Below are positions 8,691-18,797 of a stretch of 64,000 nt of DNA, piece by piece; position 1 is the first letter of the stretch, and every line of letters begins with the position of its first letter. The DNA comes from Locusta migratoria (lineage: Eukaryota > Arthropoda > Insecta > Orthoptera > Acrididae). Both the position numbers and the translations under genes were made by a program. The notes under the pieces are model-generated. The model was not told the origin of the DNA. It worked only from the letters and a program-made list of their open reading frames with translations, and searched no databases. The stretch is taken from positions 210,106,333 through 210,170,332 of the forward strand of contig CM048755.1 of assembly GCA_026315105.1 (NCBI GenBank), given 5' to 3'.

Positions 8691-10753
8691 TTCTACATCT
8701 ACATCTAAATACAATCTCCGCAATTCACCGTAAGGTGCGTGGCGGAGGGTACACTGTAACACTACTAGACATTTCCTTTCCTATTCCACTCCCAAATTGA
8801 ACGAGGAAAAAAAGAATGCCTATATGCCTCCGTGCGAGCCCTAATTTCCCTTATCTTGTCTTTTTGATCTTTACGCGAAATGTAAGTAGGTGGCAGCAAG
8901 ATCGTACTACACCCAGCTTCAAATTCCGGCCCTCTAAATTTACTTAACAGAAATTCACGAAAAGAACGTCGTCTATCTTCCAGCGATCCCCAATTGAGTT
9001 GCCGGAGCATTTCCATGACACTCACACATTGGTCGAACCTACCAGTAACAAACCTAGGTGCTCGCCTCTGAACTGCTTCTATGTCTTCCTTTAAACTGAT
9101 CTGCTGCGGGTCCCAAACACTTGAGCAATACTCAAGACTTGGTCGTACAAGCGTTTTATACGAAGTCTCCTTTACAGCTGAAGTACATCTTCCCAAAATT
9201 CTCCCAATAAACCAAAGCCTGCTGTCCGCCTTACTCACAATTGTCCTTACATGTTTGTGCCATTTCATATCGGTCTGCAATGTTACGCCTAGATATTTGA
9301 ACGACATGACAGCATCAAGAAGCTCACTACTAATGCTGTATTCTAACATTATGGGATTGTTTTTCCTACTCATGCGCATCACCTTACATTTCTACATTGA
9401 GAGCTAGCTGCCATTCTTTGCACCAACTAGAAATTTTGTCTAAGTCATCCTGTATGCTATTACAGTCATTAAGAGATGACACCCTCCCATACACCACAGC
9501 AGCATCAGCAAACAGCAACAAATTACAACTTACGCTGTCCATCAGGTCATTTATATAGATAGAAAATAATAGTGGTCCTATCACACTCTCCAAGGGCACG
9601 CCTGACGACACACTCGTCTCTGATGAACACCCGCCGTCGAAAACAACGTACTGCACTCTATTACTTAGGAAGTCTTCCAGCCAGTCACAAATCTGTGAAC
9701 CTATTCCATAACCTCGTATCTTCGTTAGCAGTCTGCAGTGTGGCACCGCGTCGAATGCCTTTTTGAAGTCGAGAAAAACACAATCCGCCTGTTGCCTTTC
9801 ATCCATGGCTCGCAAGATGTCATGTGAGAAAAGGGCAAGCTGAGTTTCACATGAACGATGTTTCCTAAACCCGTGCTGATTCATGGAAAGAAGCTTTTCC
9901 GTTTCAAGGAAATTTACTATATTCGAACTGAGAATATGCTCTAAAATTCTACATGAAACTGATGGCAACGATATGGCTTGTAATTGTTTGGGTCAGTTCT
10001 CTTTCCTTTCTTATACACGGGAGTCACCTGCGCTTTTTTCCAATCACTAGGAACTTTGCGCTGAATTAAAGACTCGCGATAAATGCAAGCTAAGTAGGGG
10101 GCAAATGACGCAGAATAGTCTTTGTAAAACCGAACTGGTATTCCGTCCGGACCAGCAGACTTTTTAGTATTTAGCTCTCTCAGCTGCTTCTCTACACCGT
10201 AAATACTTATTACTATGTCCCCCATTTCGGAATTAGTACGTTGATCAAATGATGGTACATTTGTGCGGTCCTCCTGCGTGAAAGATTTCGTAAAGATTAA
10301 ATTTAGAACTTCAGCTTTCCGTTTGCTTTCTTCTATTACTGCCCCGGAATGATCAACTAGTGACTGAACAGTGGGCTTTGACCCGCTTATCGATTTTACA
10401 TAGGACCAGAATTTTTTCGGGTTCTCGGAAAGATCTTTAGCTAAGGTATGGCTGTGATAATTATTGTATGCCTCGCGCATCTATCTTTTAATAGACGCAC
10501 GAATCTCTACTAACTTTTGCCTGTCATCATTTGCGTGTTCTTTTTTGAATCGAGAGTGCAACACCCTTTTCTTTCTCAGCAGTTTTCTAACATTATTATT
10601 ATACCACGGTGGATCTTTTCCATCCTTAATCGTCTTTACTGGCACATATTTCTCTAACCCTTTATCAACAATGCACTTAAATTTAGTCCACAATTCCTCT
10701 ACATCCATAGTCCCGGAATTAAACGATGCCCATTCATTTTCATTTTCATTTTA
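8690..10753 (-). mobile_element. CR1-like LINE copy 1, 5' truncated
   Basis: Non-LTR retrotransposon. Its 3' end on the left has the tail GATGTAGATGTAGA, and its 5' end is cut in the RT N-terminal linker at about 10735, next to a SINE tail. Copies 2 and 3 are in this window at 21991-26210 and 18795-21990. The HGFRKHRSCETQL block, a simple-repeat tail instead of polyA, and the SGNH-type ORF1 seen in copy 2 suggest the CR1/L2 group. The clade would need an RT tree. Confidence 0.9.
8765..10708 (-). pseudogene. ORF2 reverse transcriptase of CR1-like LINE copy 1
   Basis: Reverse transcriptase broken into four frames. From 5' to 3' on the minus strand: DPPWYNNNVRKLLRKKR linker (about 10600), KKSAGPDGIPVRFYKDY (about 10130), a broken YKPxxxxxx block near 9970 with a frameshift, HGFRKHRSCETQLALFSHD (about 9850), VFLDFKKAFDAVPH (about 9770, first catalytic Asp present), SGVPLESVIGPLLFSIYIND (about 9590) and LLLFADAAVVYG (about 9500). 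FADA replaces FADD, so one of the two catalytic Asp residues is Ala. The C-terminal tail reads ILLPPTYISRKDQKDKIRE. The endonuclease domain is absent through truncation. Confidence 0.9.
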
Positions 10754-10812
10754 GGGACTGATGACCCCGCAGTTAAGTCCCTTAAGCTTAACAAACATTC
10801 GAACGTTTGAAT
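10754..10812 (+). repeat. SINE family A tail scrap
   Basis: GGGACTGATGACCCCGCAG through TTAACAAACATTCGAACG is only the 3' end of SINE family A. It abuts the truncated 5' end of LINE copy 1 through a short ATTTTC repeat at 10732-10752. Confidence 0.8.
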
Positions 10813-10814
10813 AG

Positions 10815-11285
10815 TGGTTGGGAAGGCCATTGGAAGATTTATGGAAAAGGCTGTGGAAAAGTGCAGTACATATGTAAAGGCATTCGTATAATAAGGAAAT
10901 TGTGAACTGTATTATTGTGTTGCTCCTCATGAAGAAGTCAAGAGAGTAGCAATAACCAACTCAGAGACACTTATAGTTTGGTTACATGCTGCTATGGCTC
11001 ATACGAAAATGTGAATGGTGCTCGGGAAATTCACGTAGAAATCTTTGTAAGATAGGTAGTAGACTTCTTGGGAGACCTTGTTGGCAAGATTTTCATACCC
11101 AGAGATGCACTGTATGACAATTCTGCTGTCATCATTGTATATTGCGCATAAGATTCGTAAGAAAATGACAAGAGGCATTAAGCATCTTAGGGGGACATAA
11201 TAGCAGTAACCTTTCCCTCTTTCATCACAAAAATTGAAATTATATAAAGTCACTGATATAACAATGAAACAGCTTCTCCTACGCA
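10815..11285. other. No recognised feature
   Basis: Mixed-composition DNA. The minus-strand open frame at 10999-11364 runs into the next SINE and has no recognisable domain. Confidence 0.5.
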
Positions 11286-11287
11286 TA

Positions 11288-11545
11288 GAACGAGGTGGCG
11301 CAGTGGTAACACACTGGACACGTATTCGGAAGGACGCTGGTTCAAGCCACCTCCGGCCATACAAATTAGGTGTTCCGTGATTTCCCTAAATCACTCCAGG
11401 TAAATGCCGTTATAGTTTTTTTGAAAAGGCACGTCCGATTTCCTTCCCATGCTTACCCAAATATTCCGAGCGTTAGCTCCGTCTCCAATGACCACGCTGT
11501 CGACGGGACGTTAAAACCTAAGCTTCCTTCTTTCCTTCTGCTACA
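11288..11545 (+). mobile_element. SINE family B
   Basis: A second tRNA-derived family. Head GAGGTGGCGCAGTGGTAAC, B-box-like GGTTCAAGCCACCTCC, body GTGATTTCCCTAAATCACTC and CCGATTTCCTTCCC, and 3' end GACCACGCTGTCGACGGGAC then GTTAAAACC. It shares no body sequence with family A. Confidence 0.88.
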
Positions 11546-11828
11546 CACTTCATACTGGTCCGTGTAGTAAATACGTAGATGTGGGCAACGAACTGTTGCG
11601 CCCGGCGAGACCTACGACCCTTTCACCAGTTCCATTCGTGAATGGTGCAATTTACTTGTGTGTGTTTCCACTCCCTGCCACAATATCGAGTCTACTTTTC
11701 ACTTTAAATGGGCCTTCTGCAAAATAAGAGTTAAATATAACAGAAATGTATGAAAATCTGCAGTGTACTAGTATACTAAGGAGGACTGGGATTAAAACCT
11801 CTGTCTTATATTTCATATTTAGATTTCC

Positions 11829-12100
11829 GCCGAGCGAGGTGACGCAGTGCATAACACATTGGACTCGCATTCGGGAGGATGACGTTACAAACCTGCCTCC
11901 AGCCATTCAGATTTGAGTTTTCCTTGATTTCCCTAAATCGCATTACGCAAATGCTGGAAAGGTTCCTTTCAAAGAGTACGGCCGATTTCCTTCCCCATCC
12001 CTAACAAAATCAGTTCGAATTTGTGCTTCGTCTCTAATGACCACGCTGTCAACTGAATGTTAAAACCTATTCTTCCTCCTTTCTCTTTTCCTTTCGCTTT
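11829..12100 (+). mobile_element. SINE family B, diverged copy
   Basis: Head GAGCGAGGTGACGCAGTGC, then ACTCGCATTCGGGAGGATGA, a damaged B box, GATTTCCCTAAATCGC, GGCCGATTTCCTTCCCCATC and ACCACGCTGTCAACTGAATG. It lies 280 bp from the copy at 11288 in the same orientation. Confidence 0.85.
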
Positions 12101-12263
12101 ATATTTTCAAGCAAGTACAATTACTTCATATTGTTACTAATTTTATATAGTCGTCCTAAGTTTATCGTTACTGTAGTCTATAGCAATCCACTGGTTTTAC
12201 AAACAACCATAATTAAGCAGGGGAAGCACTTAATGGTACAGAATCCGCTCTTACAACGATAGG

Positions 12264-12275
12264 TTTTCCATGATT
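12264..12275. repeat. Left TSD of a composite SINE insertion
   Basis: TTTTCCATGATT, repeated exactly at 12729-12740. The sequence belongs to the body of a SINE family B copy, which the insertion split. Confidence 0.85.
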
Positions 12276-12480
12276 GCCGTGGTGGAGTGGCCCAGCGTTC
12301 TTAGGCGCCTTGCTGCGGAAAGCGGTTGCTCGCCGTCGGAGGTGCGAGTTCTCTCTCGGGCATGGTTGTTTGTGTTGTACTGAGAAGAAGTTACTTTCAG
12401 TTAATTTAAGTAGTTTGTAAGCCTAGGGACTGATGAGCAACATAGTTAAGGCCTTAGATTTACAAACAATTGATTTTTTT
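12276..12480 (+). mobile_element. SINE family A, plus copy of an inverted pair
   Basis: Head GCCGTGGTGGAGTGGCCCAG, a degraded B box (GGTGCGAGTTC), CATGGTTGTTTGTGTTG, and tail GGGACTGATGAGCAACATAG then GATTTACAAACAATTG. It sits directly after the left TTTTCCATGATT. Its matching right TSD is now pushed 250 bp away by the inverted copy that follows. Confidence 0.88.
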
Positions 12481-12527
12481 TATAAAGTTTGTTTGTATAG
12501 AAACATTTTTCTTTTTATTTTTTAAAA

Positions 12528-12720
12528 AATAACAAGTTTGTAAATCTATCGGACCAAACTGTATGGTCATCAGTCCGTAGCTTTCAAACTACTTAAAATA
12601 AGGTAAACTAACCTAAGGACAACACACACACCCATGCCGCAGGGAGGACCCGAACCTCCGAAGGAGAGCAACCGCGGTCCGCAGCCAGGTGCTTTAGACC
12701 GCTCGGCTACTCCACCGCGG
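12528..12720 (-). mobile_element. SINE family A (subtype 2), minus copy of an inverted pair
   Basis: On the minus strand: head GCCGCGGTGGAGTAGCCGAG, B box GGTTCGGGTCC, CATGGGTGTGTGTGTTG, and tail GGACTGATGACCATACAGTT ending GATTTACAAACTTG. T-rich flanks CTTTTTATTTTTT (12511) and CTTTTATTTTTT (12721) are the likely TSD, so this copy landed inside the 3' flank of the plus copy. Confidence 0.9.
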
Positions 12721-12728
12721 CTTTTATT

Positions 12729-12895
12729 TTTTCCATGATTTCCACAAATCACCTCAAGTAAATGCCGGCATGGTACCTTTCAAAGGGCAAGGCTGATTTC
12801 CTTCCCCATCTCCGGCAAAAACTGTTCCAGCGTGTACTCCATCTCTAATTACCAAGATGTCGACGGAAATTTAAATTCTAATCTGCTTCCTTTTA
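12729..12895 (+). mobile_element. SINE family B 3' body, right half of a split copy
   Basis: Continues the family B body from the duplicated TTTTCCATGATT: TTCCACAAATCACCTCAAG, AAATGCCGGCATGGTACC, CTGATTTCCTTCCCCATC and ACCAAGATGTCGACGG. The left half is reduced to GATAGG before 12264; its head cannot be traced with confidence. Confidence 0.8.
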
Positions 12896-13021
12896 ACATT
12901 TGTCATTAATTAGGAAGTAACAATAACTCTGTCTCATATTACGAAAACTAAATTTTTGGAAAATTTTTATTGGTTACTATCCTATACGTATTACATATCT
13001 ATATAACATAGGTTTATAGCT

Positions 13022-13172
13022 ACGCGGAATGACCGCGTGGTCTAAGGCGTTATGCTACGGACTGGGCGGCCGTTGCCGCCGGATGTTCGAGTCCTCCCAC
13101 GGGCCTTGGTGTGTCTGATGTCCGTATTGTAAGTTAGTTTAAGTAGTAAAAGGTTTACAAACATTTGAACAT
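13022..13172 (+). mobile_element. SINE family A, variant with shortened tail
   Basis: Head GCGGAATGACCGCGTGGTC, anticodon-region GCTACGGACTGGGCGGCCG, B box ATGTTCGAGTCC, TTGGTGTGTCTGATGTCC, then AAGTAGTAAAAGGTTTACAA and CATTTGAAC. The GGGACTGATGACC block has been deleted. Confidence 0.8.
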
Positions 13173-13174
13173 AG

Positions 13175-14190
13175 TTTTGTAGATTAATTATTTCTCCGCC
13201 GCGCCAGACTCTCTTACTCAGTTATTAAACATTTAAATCACGGCAACTCTAAGATAAGGCCACTTTTCCTAGGGAAATCCCATACCACCGTGTTTGTAAT
13301 ACAAATATCTAGATGTTACATATAATTGTATAATGAAACAACATAAGAGTCAAAACTAGAAAAAAAATTAAAAATTATTTTTATTCACAAGGCTGTAGGG
13401 TGGCAACTCTTGCGCGTATTGTTCCTTCATATATATTAAATATACATTTCAGTAGTAAACTCCAAGAGGGAAGGTCTATGTAAGTCCTAATTTAGAATAC
13501 AACGCCCAACAAAGTAGTAGAGAGACCGAAGTACGAAAAATACTTGAGTGTACAAGGAGGCAGCCCTCGCTGGCACCTACGTTGGCACGTTGCAGTTACG
13601 TGCAACTCTACGACAATTGAATCACTGCAGTGCAACGCCGCTGCGGTCTATTTGGCGCGAAATGTAGACGCTGAAGCCTCATCTGAGACGCGGTCGATAA
13701 ATACATCTCGCAGCTCATTTCCTGTTACACTGAAAGCAGTGACGCCCCTATAAGGAAGATGCCATTATGCGAGGATTGCCTATTACCCAGCGAAGCCCGC
13801 TGTTCAGCCAGGGGCTTTCATTCAGGTGCTATGTTCAGATAAATTGTTATGAGCCCATTAATGTTTTTCTAATCTCAGACACTGTATGAAATCTTCTACG
13901 AGAATTTAATACGTTCGTATTGAAAGTGTAAACTATGGACTAGGCCATTTCAAATATGATGGTGCGGGGAATAACCTGTAGCCTTGTTGGAGATACGTCT
14001 CCTTCATTTAAGTTAAATGATGTTCAGAAATCAAGGATTTGTGCGGAAAAGGATTCGAATATCGTTTTTGAGCATGCATATTCAGGTTTAAAATAACAAC
14101 CGATCGCAGTAGATCACGGATTTGCAACTGTTTATAATATTCAACTGTGTCTTTCGAACCTGATAAATGAGGCAAGAAGAGAGGACGGAA
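13175..14190. other. No recognised feature
   Basis: About 1 kb with no motifs I can assign. The open frame at 13544-13753 (plus, 69 codons) has no recognisable domain. Confidence 0.5.
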
Positions 14191-14192
14191 TG

Positions 14193-14335
14193 GAGATTAG
14201 AGTGAATGTCCCGTCGACAAGGTAATCATTAGAGCATAAGTACGAATTTTAATGTTTCAAAGTATAGAAAGGAAATCGGCCGTGTCCTCTCAATGGAATT
14301 ACCCGGACATTTTTGTTGAGCGAATTAGGGTATTT
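14193..14335 (-). mobile_element. SINE family B fragment
   Basis: GAATGTCCCGTCGACAAGGT, then AGGAAATCGGCCGTGTCC and AATGGAATTACCCGGAC, are the reverse complement of the family B 3' body. The tRNA-like head is absent. Confidence 0.75.
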
Positions 14336-14651
14336 GGATGGATTGATGTATGTTTGAGCAGCGACCATCTCGAATACGAGTTCAGTACATTAACTAGTAC
14401 GCCACATCACTCCGTCTCGACTGCAGTAATGCTGACTTCTTTCTTCCTCTTTTTATTTATTTCAGGCGTTTATTCATTCGTAAGTACAATGGACAGTGTC
14501 CGTGTCTATAGGATTTATTCATTTCATGTTCCTTCAAATATGCTTTCCTCTCTGAAAAAAGGGGCACTGCAGCTGCCAAGAATACAAGAAATGTACGGAT
14601 TCGCAATTGCGAATATGATCAGTCGTCAGCTGTACAAATTGATGATGGTAT

Positions 14652-14800
14652 ATGAAAATTTGTGCCAGGCCGGGAATTGAACACGAATTTCCCGCTTCTC
14701 GTGAGGCGTTGCGTTAACCTTTTTTCCCGTTTAAAGTTTTACTACACGGCCAGGAATCGAACCGGGGTCTCCTGCTTCAGGCCAGCTGTCGCATTAACCA
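14652..14800 (-). repeat. Two tRNA-like fragments, SINE family C
   Basis: AATTTGTGCCAGGCCGGGAA followed by TTGAACACGAATTTCCC (14652-14716) and CGGCCAGGAATCGAACCGGG (about 14749-14768) are minus-strand B-box regions of a tRNA-like repeat like the one at 2145. A third relative is at 55708. Two partial copies in the same orientation lie about 90 bp apart. Confidence 0.6.
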
Positions 14801-15127
14801 CTTTTTTTTTCTTTTAATGGGCCTCCTTCTTCCGCTTCAGTCTCGCCTTTCGCTCACCATTTTCTGCCGTCTTGGCCTGGCTTCAATGCCTTTTAGGTCT
14901 TCCCAATAACTTTGTCGTAGAGGTGTCGGTAATGTTCCATAAAGGCGTTGGCAATATCTTTTTGCGATGTTAAACTGTTACCACCCGGCATTTCGATGAC
15001 ACGTATTAAAGCTCTCCGACTTCATTGTTTCTCCCTGATGACGTGGTGCATCAATGGTAGTTCTCCCTGTCCGCGGTCAAAAACTCTAGCTCGGACTACA
15101 GTGCCTTCTAGGTTGTGGCGCATTATG

Positions 15128-15320
15128 TTCAAATGTTTGTAAAGCTTATGGGACTTAACTACTGGGTCATCAGTCCCTAAACTTACAAACTACTTATGAA
15201 CTACTTAAGAAATAGGACAGCACAAATATCCATGCCCGAGGGGGGATTCGAACCCCCGACCGTAGAGGCCGTGCAGACCGTGACTGAAGCGCCTCAGTCC
15301 CCTCGGCCACCGCGGCCGGC
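15128..15320 (-). mobile_element. SINE family A inserted in LINE relic
   Basis: Complete copy: minus-strand head GCCGGCCGCGGTGGCCGAGG, B box GGTTCGAATCC, tail GGGACTGATGACCCAGTAG and ACAAACATTTGAAC. Exact 11-bp TSD GGCGCATTATG at 15117-15127 and 15321-15331. Removing it rejoins the LINE frame across RARV...TGNIHN. Confidence 0.95.
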
Positions 15321-15706
15321 GGCGCATTATGGATGTTACCTGTGTCTGTGCCCGTTTTTACTGCAGAGTGCCGATCTGGTGAAGGTGCGTGTGTTGAGAA
15401 CTCCCGTAACGTCGTAAAATAGAAGTATATGGTGTTCCGTCTCCACAGGAACTGCTCTCTTTCGTATGCAATCAATGCTCGGCGTATAACACGCTTTGCG
15501 CAGTCCAACCACCAATGAACTGTAGTGGGGAACGACGGTAGGTATCGCTCGCAGGTGTTCCAGGTATCTATTATTAAATGTGTGCACTCTGGATCCCGGA
15601 AGTGTGCTACATCCATTTTCCTGGTGCCTCTTTCCTCCACATCTCCTGATGCTGGAGTGAGATAGAGAATATACTCGTACATGCCGTGTGGTCTGAGAAG
15701 GCTACA

Positions 15707-16133
15707 GGCCAATTTCAGCATCAAAAACAGCATTTGTGAGACCAGGTGTAACATGAACTCGACCAATACGACTCGCTTTGACTGGTAACGTATGTGTATC
15801 CAATCCGATTGCCATGGACGCTTTCCCAAGTAACGATCAAGTTCATATCTTTCACCAGCCTCTTGGCACGAGGTATAATATGGATACTGAAAATTCGGGG
15901 CAAGCACTCAGTTGGAATCACCTCCAAGTAAAAAATGGTCATATTGACCCAAGAACAGAGGAGCAATATCCTCTTCATAATATCTGCAGCTATAAGATAG
16001 CAAAATTTGACAATTTGTCAGAAATGTTATAAAATGAAGATAAATATGGTGTATGTAAACAAGCCAAGGTGAGATAATGACTATATAACAAAACAATGAA
16101 GTTTAAAAACACATATGTAGAAACAATAAACGG
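15707..16133. repeat. 427-bp tandem duplication, unit 1
   Basis: Near-identical to the next unit. I count about five substitutions in ~417 compared bases (for example TATCCAATCC versus TATCCTATCC, and ATGGATACTG versus ATGGGTACTG). The unit contains the GGDFN-to-DAE part of the LINE endonuclease plus upstream AT-rich sequence ending ACATATGTAGAAACAATAAA. Confidence 0.92.
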
Positions 16134-16558
16134 GCCACATTTCAGCATCAAAAACAGCATTTGTGAGACCAGGTGTAACATGAACTCGACCAATACGACT
16201 CGCTTTGACTGGTAACGTATGTGTATCCTATCCGATTGCCATGGACGCTTTCCCAAGTAACGATCAAGTTCATATCTTTCACCAGCCTCTTGGCACGAGG
16301 TATAATATGGGTACTGAAAATTCGGGGCAAGCACTCAGTCGGAATCACCTCCAAGTAAAAAATGGTCATATTGACCCAAGAACAGAGGAGCAATATCCTC
16401 TTCATAATATCTGCAGCTATAAGATAGCAAAATTTGACAATTTGTCAGAAATGTTATAAAATGAAGATAAATATGGTGTATGTAAACAAGCCAAGGTGAG
16501 ATAGTGACTATATAACAAAACAATGAAGTTTAAAAACACATATGTAGAAACAATAAAA
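16134..16558. repeat. 427-bp tandem duplication, unit 2
   Basis: Second unit, head to tail with unit 1. Its right end ACATATGTAGAAACAATAAA runs into the CGACCACGGTGGCTAAAATC terminus of the Jockey-like LINE. Unit 1 ends with a related CGGGCCAC, so the duplication break lies at or near that LINE's 3' end. Confidence 0.92.
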
Positions 16559-18760
16559 CGACCACGGTGGCTAAAATCAGAAATATAGTTTCACGCAAAC
16601 AGAAGCACGAAAACGTTGACGGCAGCACATTAAAATCCACAGGCAACGCTTGTTCTGCCGCAAGCGGCGGTTGCAACACGATGAAAACGGAAATCACACA
16701 CAACACTAAATCAAGAAGCACAGATGAAAATTCCCATCACTTCACGTGGATTACCCCGTGGAGGGAGGGAGAGAGGGAGAGGGAGGCGCGGAAGGAGGGG
16801 AAGGGTCAGGAGTTGTGGTGGAGATGGGATGGGAGCGCAGAGACGGCGCTGAGGAAGGATGGGGAAGGAGGAACCAAGTGTGGGGCAGGATAAGCAGGAG
16901 AGGGCAAGGGCGAGGGGTACCAAATCTATGGGAATAGGATTAGAGCTGGTAGGACGGGTAGATTTCAGGATGGAGGGCATCATCTGGTAGGGAGAGGTGG
17001 CGGAAGTTCGCCTGGGAGAGGCTGTGGAGTGTGTGAAGTTGAAGAGAGGGAGAGATGCAATGTCGTAGGCATGGCAGGGGCCCAGCATTTGGTGAGACTA
17101 GGGTACATTAACGGTTGATGGGAGTATATTTTGCGGGTCGTATAAAGAATGGGGGTATGCTCAAGGAACAGGAGGTGATAGAAGGGGATGGGATCAAATA
17201 GCATCCACATAGGAGGCAGATATGGTAAGCAAGGAGGAGGGTAGGAGGGTATGGTATTCTAGGATCTAGAGTGATGTGTAGTAGGTGGGGGGGGGCGGGC
17301 GGAGATACAAGCTGGATGGGAACTGCACAAGAAAAGAGGAAAAGGAAAAAGGTGCCTTCAGGCACCCCGCCAGAGGGGTAGAACAAACGGGGATTGTATA
17401 TGCTGACAGTGGCGTAGGATGGGCGGTGGGAGAGAAAGGAAGCAATGAAACGGACGTATTTGATAAGTAGGGCGTAGGTCTGGAATTTGTATAGGACAGA
17501 ATTCCATACACGCCGTAAGCTTTTTCTTTGTCAAGGAAGACAATGATTGCGGAGTGATGGGAACTGTACTAGACGGTGAGGAGGTGGGTGAGGAGAAGGA
17601 GCTGCTTGTCGGATGAGAAGGAAGGTCGAAAGCTTCATTTGGAGAGGGGGAGAACGTGGTGTTGGCTTAGGTGCTGATGGATGCAACAGGATAAGATGGT
17701 TTCCAGGACTATGGTGAACACCGAGGGGAGTCTGATAGGACGGTAGGAGGAGGTTGTGGATGGGGACTTGTTGGGCTTAGGGAACATCAGGATATGGGAC
17801 ATTTTCCACAGGTCGGGGAAGAAACCAGTATAGAGGATACAATTATAGAAGGAGGCGAGGGCAGTGTGAAAGGATATGGGAGGGTGGGAGGGTAGGCTGG
17901 GAGGTGGCGATAGATCAGGTGGTCGTGACTGGGAGCAGTGTTGCGTTTGTTGTGGAGTGTTAATTGTAGGTCTAGAGCGGTAATAGGAATGTTTATTTCT
18001 GAAGGCGGTGTGTGTGATTCAGATTCAAGTACTAGCAGCCTGGGGCGAGCGATGGAGGGGGATCGAAGACATTGGGAAAGGCAGAATAATCAAAGTTGGG
18101 ATTGTGTAGGATGGAAAAGGTTTTGGTGAGGTAAGAATCAAAATGTTCTGTGATACTGCCGTTGTCAGGAAAGGGTTGGTCATTGTGAAGGAGAGGGTAA
18201 TGAGGGGCAGGATGACTGCCAGTAAGGCGGTGGAAGGCTCGCCAGTACTTGGAGAAGTTGGCGGTGAGTGTGGCATTAAAACTGGTGCAAGTCTGCCACC
18301 AATCTCGGCTTTTCTTCGCGGCTAGGAGATTTCTGATGCGTCTATTGATTTACTGATGGCGGAGGAGTGCGTCCTGGTCCCAGGTGCACAAGAAGGAGAG
18401 GTAGAGATGATGGGATTCATGGACAAGGAGGACTGCTTGTGGAAGAAGGGTGGGACGATAGGGGTTGACTGCATTGGTGGGTATGTTATTTTGTATGGCG
18501 TCCGCAACAGTACAGTCTGGTTAAGGAAGAAGGAAGTGTGTTCATTGTCAGCATGAGTGCAGTGAGAGAGAGAGGATGACTCTCGACTGAGGTATCTATG
18601 GACCACCAGTAGGCATTCCAGTCGACATGGGAGCAATCATGGACTTGCTTTGGAGGTAGGATAGGAGGGGAGCATGGGCGTGGGGTGGTAAGGGTCAATA
18701 GTGAGGAAGACAGGGGTATGGTCACTGATGGTCCCTGCATATTAGCTGAGGACATTCACC
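16556..18760 (-). mobile_element. Jockey-superfamily LINE relic
   Basis: On the minus strand, a Pro/Ser-rich broken ORF2. End of endonuclease or linker at about 18750-18500 (DCSHVDWNAYWWSIDTSVES); RT block KRNTAPSHDHLIYRHL at about 17940-17900; KCPIS...PTVLSDSPRCSP, a degraded SYRPISL block (about 17790-17700); MEFCPIQIPDLRPTYQIRPF (about 17510) after a degraded first-Asp block; PSGGVPEGTFF (about 17375), the QG block; and DPRIPYPPTLLLAYHICLL (about 17240). Stops and frameshifts throughout. The 3' terminus ATTTTAGCCACCGTGG at 16560 recurs at 36811, so that is the element end. Exact clade unknown. Confidence 0.75.
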
Positions 18761-18797
18761 GCGAGCCGCACAAAGAATGTTCTACAACTACATCTAC

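Larger units (their letters stand above)
14810..16560 (-). pseudogene. Tx1/L1-like LINE ORF2 relic: endonuclease end and RT start
   Basis: A different LINE from the CR1-like copies. On the minus strand the order is EEDIAPLFLGQYDHFLLGGD (GGDFN region of an APE endonuclease; GGDSD in one copy and GGDSN in the other), RLVKDMNLIVTWESVHGN, GYTYVTSQS, and in another frame PVAFSDHTACTS with the SDH catalytic motif. Then DVAHFRDPECTHLIIDTWN, TTVHWWLDCAKRVIRRALI, EGTVVRARVFDRGQGELPL and DIANAFMEHYRHLYDK, the linker that precedes RT. Several frameshifts and stops; the RT core is absent. A SINE (15128-15320) and a 427-bp tandem duplication disrupt it. The Tx1/L1 call is from linker style only. Confidence 0.7.

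Noticed and set aside
12570..12752. Minus frame GGVAERSKAPGCGPRLLS
   Set aside because: The same SINE-derived reading as at 3524 and 58003; not a gene.
14252..14680. 142-codon plus-strand frame with a hydrophobic stretch
   Set aside because: Starts in a SINE B fragment and ends in a tRNA-like repeat; no conserved motif, so treated as chance.
15707..16558. LTR pair of a short retrotransposon
   Set aside because: The units are directly adjacent with no internal region, contain LINE endonuclease coding sequence, and lack TG...CA ends.
16740..18500. Long plus-strand Gly/Glu/Arg-rich frames
   Set aside because: Antisense reading of the C-rich Jockey-like LINE on the minus strand.
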